6,024 nt of DNA from JAQGJA01 sp965651535 (GTDB lineage: Bacteria > Pseudomonadota > Alphaproteobacteria > Micavibrionales > SZUA-601), in contig CBFGSX010000087.1 of assembly GCA_965651535.1 (NCBI GenBank), positions 1-6,024 of the forward strand, in the 5' to 3' direction. The notes below the pieces were generated by a model. It saw nothing but the letters and a program-made list of their open reading frames with translations. It made no database searches and had not been told where the DNA came from. Below are positions 1 through 4,693 of the stretch, in pieces. Both the position numbers and the translations under genes were made by a program. The first letter of the stretch is position 1. Each line of letters opens with the position of its first letter.

Positions 1-1
1 A

Positions 2-76
2 CAGAGCCGCTTTGGGGGATGGTTTTCCCGCAAAGACGGGGCTAAACTGGACAAAAGCAAGAGGATAGACCGATGA
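2..76 (+). CDS. 3' end of an upstream gene (partial, unidentified)
   Basis: The frame beginning at base 2 is open to a TGA at 74-76, which overlaps the next gene's ATG at 73 as ATGA, a typical sign of translational coupling within an operon. It gives 24 residues, a basic tail ending KSKRIDR with a WFSRKDG segment, too short to assign a family. In alphaproteobacteria the divergent polysaccharide deacetylase gene often follows envC and a ctpA-type S41 peptidase gene, so one of these is the likely identity, but that is inferred from context only. The other two forward frames also close in this stretch (TAA at 43-45, TAG at 66-68), so the choice of frame rests on the ATGA overlap alone. Confidence 0.4.
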   Translation, partial: QSRFGGWFSRKDGAKLDKSKRIDR

Positions 77-1272
77 GCTCCGTCGAAGACGACGATCTGC
101 CGGAAACCGAAAACGAAGAGGGCGAACAATCTGCCGCTTCGGCCAACAAGCCTGCACGGTTGCTTTGGGCGGTGTGGGGCGTGTTCCTGTTGTTTGCGCT
201 GTATACGCTTGGCGGCATTGCCACGGCTTTGCTGACGGATGCTGTCAATCCGTCCGTGGTGCGGATGCAACCCGTTTCGCCAGTCGAGCCGCTGGATATC
301 CTGCCGCCGCCCGCCGCGCCGGAGCCGATTCCTTATCCCTATGAAGAGCCGCAGCAGATTGAAGAGACGATCGGCGGCATTCAGGAGGAAACGCCCGTCG
401 AAACGCCGCCTGCGCCGGCTGAGGAAAAAACCGAGGAAGCTCCCGTCGCGCCGCAATCGCACATCGACTGGGGGCGTATCGGCCAATCCGACAGGCCAAA
501 AATCGCCGTGGTCATTGACGATATGGGCCTCAATCACCGCAATTCGCAGCGCGTCGTCGCTTTGCCCGCCGCGCTGACATTGGCTTATCTGCCTTATGCA
601 GAAAGGTTGCCGAAACAGGCAGAGGCCGCGCGCGCCAAAGGGCATGAATTGATGGTGCATATGCCGATGGAGCCAAGCGACATGGCGCGCAACAATCCCG
701 GCCCCAATGCGCTGTTGACGAAAAACGGCGCGGAGGAAAATCTACGCCGCTTCCACTACAACATGGCGCAGTTCGACGGTTATATGGGGGTCAACAACCA
801 TATGGGCAGCGCCTTTACCAAGAATGCCGAGGCGATCCGCCCCGTGCTGGCGGCGCTCAAGGAAAAGGGGCTGTGGTTTTTGGATTCTAAAACGGTCGGC
901 AGTTCGGTGGCGGGCGATATCGCCGTCTCGCTGGGCATTCCTACGGTTGAGCGTGACGTTTTTCTGGATAACGTGGCCACGGTCGGCGCGATTACGTCAC
1001 AACTGAAACAGACCGAGGCCATCGCCCGCAAACGCGGCTATGCGGTGGCGATCGGCCATCCCTATGATCAGACGATTGAAGCATTACAGACATGGATGAG
1101 TGGGCTGGAGGCGCGCGGTTTCGAGATCGTGCCGCTGTCGCAGATCATCGCGGCGCGCTACCCGGATGCGCCCGTGCCGAAATATGCTCGAATCCAGCCC
1201 GAAGCGGGAGTGGAACCGGCGGCGGGAACCGAAACCGCCGCAACGGTTTTTCGTCAGGAAAAACTACAGTAA
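73..1272 (+). CDS. Divergent polysaccharide deacetylase family protein (DUF610/YibQ-like), membrane-anchored
   Basis: This 399-residue protein has an acidic cytoplasmic N-terminus (1-28), one membrane segment at about 30-52, a long Pro/Glu-rich linker (about 65-130) and a C-terminal divergent polysaccharide deacetylase domain (about 143-365). Family motifs are visible: AVVIDDMG (145-152) with the Asp pair, HELMVHMPMEP (191-201), GVNNHMGSAFT (239-249), FLDSKT (269-274), RDVFLDN (294-300) and AIGHPY (326-331). The topology puts the domain in the periplasm, spaced from the membrane by the linker. The family (Pfam Polysacc_deac_2, E. coli YibQ) is a NodB-fold relative; its substrate is not settled, and a role near peptidoglycan is inferred from its usual neighbours EnvC and CtpA. 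The start is supported by GAGG at 61-64, eight bases before the ATG. A low-complexity Ala/Glu/Thr tail (about 375-399) lies outside the domain and contains a strong hairpin in its DNA. The gene ends convergently with crcB, overlapping by 9 bp. Confidence 0.9.
   Translation: MSSVEDDDLPETENEEGEQSAASANKPARLLWAVWGVFLLFALYTLGGIATALLTDAVNPSVVRMQPVSPVEPLDILPPPAAPEPIPYPYEEPQQIEETIGGIQEETPVETPPAPAEEKTEEAPVAPQSHIDWGRIGQSDRPKIAVVIDDMGLNHRNSQRVVALPAALTLAYLPYAERLPKQAEAARAKGHELMVHMPMEPSDMARNNPGPNALLTKNGAEENLRRFHYNMAQFDGYMGVNNHMGSAFTKNAEAIRPVLAALKEKGLWFLDSKTVGSSVAGDIAVSLGIPTVERDVFLDNVATVGAITSQLKQTEAIARKRGYAVAIGHPYDQTIEALQTWMSGLEARGFEIVPLSQIIAARYPDAPVPKYARIQPEAGVEPAAGTETAATVFRQEKLQ
1214..1251 (+). terminator. 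GC-rich hairpin with T-tract inside the deacetylase 3' end (terminator-like)
   Basis: Arm 1214-1225 (AACCG then GCGGCGG) pairs with 1235-1248 (CCGCCGC, a two-base AA bulge at 1242-1243, then CGGTT), giving 12 Watson-Crick pairs around a nine-base loop (1226-1234). Five T residues at 1247-1251 follow in the + direction. The hairpin lies before the deacetylase stop (1270-1272), so + strand termination here would remove the stop codon. In the minus direction it begins 15 bases after the crcB stop and could serve as a 3' end or stabilising structure for the ppiD–crcB transcript, although no long T-run follows on that strand. Folding is read by eye, with no energy calculated. Confidence 0.35.
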
Positions 1273-1638
1273 ATGCCGGATGGCGGCCTGCGCCGCAAAC
1301 AGCGCCAAAATCGTGCCAAAGACCGACAGCGTGACATAGGCCGCCAGAACGCCGTAATCGCCGCGCGTGTAAAGCGTCGCCGATTCAAGCGAGAAGGCGG
1401 AAAAGGTCGTAAACCCGCCCAGAAATCCCGTGACGATGAAAAGCTTGAGCGTCGGCGGCAATCCGCCCTTGAGCGCGCCGTATTCAAGAAACGCGCCGAT
1501 CAGCAGTGCGCCGAGAATGTTCACGGCAAAAGTCGCATAGGGAAAAGACGCGGCCTTCATGCCGACCGCAAGCGACACGCCATAGCGCGCCAAGGCACCC
1601 AATCCGCCGCCGATGAAGATGGCGAGGGCGCCGGTCAT
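1264..1638 (-). CDS. crcB: CrcB/Fluc fluoride ion channel
   Basis: This 124-residue, four-helix membrane protein of the Fluc/CrcB family lets fluoride leave the cell passively, protecting enzymes such as enolase and pyrophosphatase. Signature elements are GGLGALARYG (11-20), the pore Asn in AVNILGALLIG (Asn40), and the GFLGGFTTFSAFS stretch (71-83) with TTF (the backbone that holds the central Na+) and the Phe pair Phe79/Phe82 that lines the pore. Length is normal for the family. Only one copy is seen, so a dual-topology homodimer is expected. I chose the ATG at 1636-1638 over an upstream in-frame ATG at 1660-1662: it has AAGGAA (1643-1648) five to six bases upstream and begins directly at the first helix, whereas the longer form would add a charged MRQRKRNN leader and overlap ppiD. 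It starts one base after the ppiD stop, so cotranscription and coupled translation are likely. No fluoride riboswitch could fit immediately upstream, since that DNA is ppiD coding sequence. Confidence 0.93.
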   Translation of the reverse strand: MTGALAIFIGGGLGALARYGVSLAVGMKAASFPYATFAVNILGALLIGAFLEYGALKGGLPPTLKLFIVTGFLGGFTTFSAFSLESATLYTRGDYGVLAAYVTLSVFGTILALFAAQAAIRHLL

Positions 1639-1639
1639 G

Positions 1640-3526
1640 TTATTCCTTTTCCTTTGGCGCAAAGAGGCGTTGCATCACGGATTGGTTGATCGATACGCGC
1701 AACCTGTTCTGCCAGCTTTGGACGAATTGCGTCTGAATTTCATGGCCGAAGGATTGTTGCGCGGCGCGTTGCAATTCAGCGAGCGTCTTGGCGTCGGGCG
1801 TGCCTTTTTCAGCTTGTATGGATTTTAGGACGACCAGCGTGACCTTGTCTTCGTCGTTGCTGAACGAGATCGGATTTTTCTTGCTGAGAGAGAAAAGAAT
1901 CTGCGCCGTCCGGGAGTCGAGGCGTTTGTCCAGATTTTCGAGCGTATCGGCGGCGACCGGTTTGCGGGCAAGTCCCGCCTTTTTGAGGGCTTCGTCGAAC
2001 GCAGCCGGATTTTCCGCATCGAAGGCGCCGATCATCTCTTCGGCGAGGCGTCCCATGACGCGGATTTTTCTGTCTTTCAACGCCGCCGCGGCCACGTCGG
2101 ACTGAATGGCGCTGAGCGGCGGGATGGTCGAATCCTCGATGTTCTCGACCCGGACCAGCACGATATCGCCGTTGGTCATTTGTTGCACGGGGCTGACCTC
2201 GTCTTCACCCAGCGTGAAAAAGGCCTCGAGAATGCGCGGCAGGGCGGCTTCGGAAATCCCCGTCGCCTTCAGTTTGTCGGCGGCGTCGGTTGCGGTCACG
2301 GCAGGGATCGTGACGGGATTTGCGCGGAACTCGCCACCGATCTGCCGCAACGTGCGACCCTCGGCGACCATCTGATCGATGCGGTCGCTGACGCCGGAAA
2401 TTTCACGATCCAGCTTCTCGTCCTTGAGCTGGCGGGCAAGGACGGGCTTGACCTCGGCGAAGGGGCGCGGCTTGCCGTCTTCGTGTTTTTCAACGATCAG
2501 AACATGCCAGCCCAGCGCGGTCTGCACGGGGCCGATCAGACCCGTTTTCCGTTCCGGGTAAAGCGCGGCGGCGATTTCCTTGGGCAGGGTGGTTTGGCTG
2601 TTCCAGCCCATCGGGATGTGATCGGCGTTTTCGCCCTTGAATTTTTCCAGCGTGCCGGGTTTGGCATCGGCGATTTCTTCGGCCCGGCGCTTGTCCTGCA
2701 CAATGATCTGTTCCAGACGCGCGCGCGCCGGGGTCATGAACTGGCTCTTGTGTTCGTTGTAATAGGTTTCGATCTCGTGGTCGGAAACGGACACGTCGCG
2801 CAACAACCTGTCTTGCGGAATGACGAGCGCTTCGCCGCGGCGTTTCTCGGGGAGGCGGTATTCCTCCTTGTGCTCGTTGTAATAGGCGGCGACGTCTTTT
2901 TCGTCCGGCTTTTTGAAATCCTTGAGCGCAGCCGGGGTGATCTCAATCAGATCGGCGGCGCGTTTTTCGCGCGCGGCGCGCCACGGCGCGACGGCCAGCG
3001 CATCCGGCAGGGAAGCGGCACCGGTGGCGGTGGCATTGACCAGCGTGTCGATGGCGGAATCCTCGCGCAGCAGGCGCACAAGCGTGGATTCATTCAGCCC
3101 CTGTTTCTGAAGAACCATGCGCAGCTTCTCGTCGGGCGTGCCGGGGCCGGGCAGGCTTTCCAGCTCGCGGGCGAGGAATCCGGCGACATAGGCGCGGCTG
3201 ACGCGCAGGCCCGATTTCTCGGCGGCCTGGCGCAAGGTTTCGCGTGTGACTTCCTGTTGCAGCACCATGAAGGGGACACCCATCTGGCGCGCCGCGGCGT
3301 CTTGCAGGCCGCTTTGCTGGAGGGCGCGGTCATAGGCACGGGAGAAGGTGACGACATCGATATCCTTGCGGCCGACGCGTGCCACCGAGGACGCGCCGCC
3401 GCCGTCGCGGAAGAATCCGCCCATATCGGTCAGGACGAGACCGGCCACGGCGGCAAAAAGAAAGAATCCCAGAAACCAGCGAAGAGCCTTGCTCGTCGTG
3501 CCCGTGTTGAGTTTCTGCATTACCAT
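1640..3526 (-). CDS. ppiD: PpiD-type periplasmic folding chaperone (SurA_N / parvulin-like, membrane-anchored)
   Basis: This 628-residue protein has a short cytoplasmic N-terminus, one membrane helix (about 16-36), a SurA-N-like helical region (about 50-190), a parvulin-like domain (about 265-350) and a long C-terminal region. PpiD is anchored in the inner membrane, faces the periplasm and helps proteins leaving the SecYEG channel to fold. The parvulin-like part keeps LPKEI and the closing GPVQTALGWHVLIVE with its His (341), but the usual HIL motif is LEQIIV and the G-G-x-L-G region is shortened to IPMGW, so proline isomerase activity is doubtful; the E. coli homologue also has an inactive parvulin domain. 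The hexamer YYNEHK occurs twice, 40 residues apart (215-220, 255-260). The start at 3526 is chosen because AAGGAG (3533-3538) sits six bases upstream; an ATG at 3556 would lie inside the proposed -10 element. A third ATG at 3518-3520 is possible but is spaced worse. Confidence 0.88.
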   Translation of the reverse strand: MVMQKLNTGTTSKALRWFLGFFLFAAVAGLVLTDMGGFFRDGGGASSVARVGRKDIDVVTFSRAYDRALQQSGLQDAAARQMGVPFMVLQQEVTRETLRQAAEKSGLRVSRAYVAGFLARELESLPGPGTPDEKLRMVLQKQGLNESTLVRLLREDSAIDTLVNATATGAASLPDALAVAPWRAAREKRAADLIEITPAALKDFKKPDEKDVAAYYNEHKEEYRLPEKRRGEALVIPQDRLLRDVSVSDHEIETYYNEHKSQFMTPARARLEQIIVQDKRRAEEIADAKPGTLEKFKGENADHIPMGWNSQTTLPKEIAAALYPERKTGLIGPVQTALGWHVLIVEKHEDGKPRPFAEVKPVLARQLKDEKLDREISGVSDRIDQMVAEGRTLRQIGGEFRANPVTIPAVTATDAADKLKATGISEAALPRILEAFFTLGEDEVSPVQQMTNGDIVLVRVENIEDSTIPPLSAIQSDVAAAALKDRKIRVMGRLAEEMIGAFDAENPAAFDEALKKAGLARKPVAADTLENLDKRLDSRTAQILFSLSKKNPISFSNDEDKVTLVVLKSIQAEKGTPDAKTLAELQRAAQQSFGHEIQTQFVQSWQNRLRVSINQSVMQRLFAPKEKE

Positions 3527-3551
3527 TTTCGTCTCCTTTTGATCGGCCCGC

Positions 3552-3580
3552 AGCATAACCCCCTAGGCAAAGGGGGGCAA
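3552..3580 (-). promoter_or_regulatory. Putative sigma70-type promoter for ppiD–crcB
   Basis: On the minus strand, TTGCCC (3575-3580; four of six matches to TTGACA) is followed after exactly 17 bases by TATGCT (3552-3557; four of six matches to TATAAT). Transcription would start near 3545 and give a leader of about 20 bases containing the AAGGAG ribosome binding site. Position and spacing are good, but the hexamers are imperfect and nothing beyond sequence supports it. Confidence 0.35.
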
Positions 3581-3599
3581 GGCTGATAAGTATTCCCCC
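3559..3599 (+). repeat. Three facing C/G tracts in the divergent ppiD–tpiA intergenic region
   Basis: CCCCCT (3559-3564) and AGGGGG (3571-3576) form a six-base-pair inverted repeat with a six-base spacer. The G tract (3572-3577) can instead pair with a second CCCCC at 3595-3599, eight bases before the tpiA Shine-Dalgarno sequence at 3607-3610. The tracts overlap the proposed ppiD promoter. They could be a protein-binding site, alternative leader hairpins for tpiA, or chance. No convincing tpiA promoter was found in these 90 bases; GATAAG at 3585-3590 is a weak -10 candidate without a good -35. Confidence 0.3.
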
Positions 3600-3616
3600 A
3601 CAAAGTGAGGAACGAC

Positions 3617-4348
3617 ATGAAAAAATTAATCGCCGGAAACTGGAAGATGAACACGAACCGGGCCGAAGCCCTGGCGCTGGCCTCGGAATTGGCCAAGCGG
3701 GTCGGATCGGGGTCGGACAAATTTGACATGGTGGTCTGCCCGCCCGCCATCTGGCTTGAGGCGGTCATGGGCGCGGCCAAAGGGACGTCTCTGGCCGTCG
3801 GCGGCCAGGACTGCCACGCTGCCGACAAGGGGGCTTTCACGGGCAATGTTTCGGCGCCGATGCTCAAGGATCTGGGCGCAACCTATGCGATCGTCGGCCA
3901 TTCCGAGCGCCGCCAGTATCATGGCGAGGACAATGTTCTGGTTAAGGCCAAGGCCGAAGCTGCTCAGAAAAACGGCTTGATTCCAATTATTTGTGTGGGG
4001 GAAGTGGAAGCGGAACGCAATACCGGGAAACAGGACGAGGTGGTCGGCAAGCAACTGGCCGAGAGTCTTCCGGCCTCCGGCCCTTATGTGGTCGCCTACG
4101 AGCCGGTCTGGGCCATCGGGACGGGCAAGACGGCCACCGCCGCCGACGTTAAGAATATGCACGATTTCATTCGCAAAACCCTGTCCGGGCGGGTTGACCG
4201 CCCCGAGGCAATCGCTATCCTCTATGGCGGTTCGGTCAAATCCGCAAATGCCGCAGAAATTCTGGGGACGCCAAATGTTGATGGTGTGCTCGTGGGCGGT
4301 GCAAGCTTGCAGCCGGACGAATTCTGGGCGATTGCGCAAGCCGCCTAA
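3617..4348 (+). CDS. tpiA: Triose-phosphate isomerase
   Basis: This 243-residue cytoplasmic TIM barrel interconverts dihydroxyacetone phosphate and glyceraldehyde 3-phosphate in glycolysis and gluconeogenesis. The full active site is present: Asn8 and Lys10 in AGNWKMN, the electrophile His95 in IVGHSERR, the catalytic base Glu162 in AYEPVWAIGTGKTA (which also carries the mobile loop 6), and the phosphate-binding LYGGSV (about 202-207) and LVGGASL (about 225-231) turns. Length is normal for a bacterial enzyme. The start at 3617 is preferred over a GTG at 3605 because GAGG (3607-3610) lies six bases before it and MKKLIAGNWKMN is the usual N-terminus; the GTG start would place the ribosome binding site inside the gene. 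It is the first gene of a unit with secG (15 bases on) and pyrG. Confidence 0.98.
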   Translation: MKKLIAGNWKMNTNRAEALALASELAKRVGSGSDKFDMVVCPPAIWLEAVMGAAKGTSLAVGGQDCHAADKGAFTGNVSAPMLKDLGATYAIVGHSERRQYHGEDNVLVKAKAEAAQKNGLIPIICVGEVEAERNTGKQDEVVGKQLAESLPASGPYVVAYEPVWAIGTGKTATAADVKNMHDFIRKTLSGRVDRPEAIAILYGGSVKSANAAEILGTPNVDGVLVGGASLQPDEFWAIAQAA

Positions 4349-4363
4349 GTCAAAGGAAGAAAA

Positions 4364-4693
4364 ATGGGTATCGAAGTCGTCATTCTGGTCATTCATTGCT
4401 TTATCGCGCTGGCGATTATCGGCGTGGTGCTGTTGCAGCCGCCCGAGAATTCGTCGCTGGGCGGGTTGGGCGGCAGCAACCCGATGGCGGGCATGGGCGG
4501 CGGACGCGGATCGGGGAATATCCTGACGCGCACGACGGCTATTCTGGCGACGGTGTTTATCATCACATCGCTGGTGCTGGCCATTCTGGCGGGCAACAAG
4601 CCGCGCGAGGCTTCGATTCTCGATCTGGCCAAAACTCCGGCGATTTCCGAAGCTGTGCCTGAAAAAGTTCCAGCCGTTCCACTTTCAAAATGA
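4364..4693 (+). CDS. secG: Preprotein translocase subunit SecG
   Basis: This 109-residue protein is the small auxiliary subunit of the SecYEG channel in the inner membrane, where it helps SecA-driven export. Two hydrophobic helices (about 3-24 and 55-76) flank a glycine-rich loop (SLGGLGGSNPMAGMGGGRGSG, broadly 31-51). The family motifs VVLLQ (21-25) and NILTRTTAILA (52-62) are clear. Directly after VVLLQ the sequence is PPEN rather than the basic or Glu/Gly-rich residues I would expect, a small variation. A 33-residue hydrophilic tail rich in Ala, Pro and Val follows the second helix, as in many alphaproteobacterial SecG proteins. AAGGA (4353-4357) lies six bases before the ATG. It sits 15 bases after tpiA, and its TGA overlaps the pyrG start. 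Confidence 0.95.
   Translation: MGIEVVILVIHCFIALAIIGVVLLQPPENSSLGGLGGSNPMAGMGGGRGSGNILTRTTAILATVFIITSLVLAILAGNKPREASILDLAKTPAISEAVPEKVPAVPLSK

Noticed and set aside
1283..1296. Small inverted repeat GCGGC/GCCGC just after the deacetylase stop as a + strand terminator
   Set aside because: The stem is only five pairs with a four-base loop and no T-run follows; the hairpin at 1214-1248 is much stronger.
1273..1689. Arg/Lys-rich + strand open frame opposite crcB
   Set aside because: Its very basic composition comes from reading the hydrophobic-helix codons of crcB on the opposite strand; crcB has full family motifs and a good ribosome binding site.
1639..1700. Possible fluoride riboswitch ahead of crcB
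   Set aside because: The sequence immediately upstream of crcB is ppiD coding sequence with no recognisable riboswitch core.
2180..3586. Long + strand open frame (468 codons) opposite ppiD
   Set aside because: It runs antisense to a clearly recognisable gene, its protein is low-complexity (rich in Gly, Phe, Val, Asp) without any family motif, and it extends across the divergent promoter region. It is best explained by the codon bias of ppiD.
3585..3590. GATAAG as the -10 element of a tpiA promoter
   Set aside because: No acceptable -35 hexamer lies 16-18 bases upstream, so it cannot be called as a promoter from sequence alone.
3626..4396. Minus strand open frame (256 codons) opposite tpiA
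   Set aside because: It is antisense to a complete tpiA with all catalytic motifs, and the product resembles no family I know.
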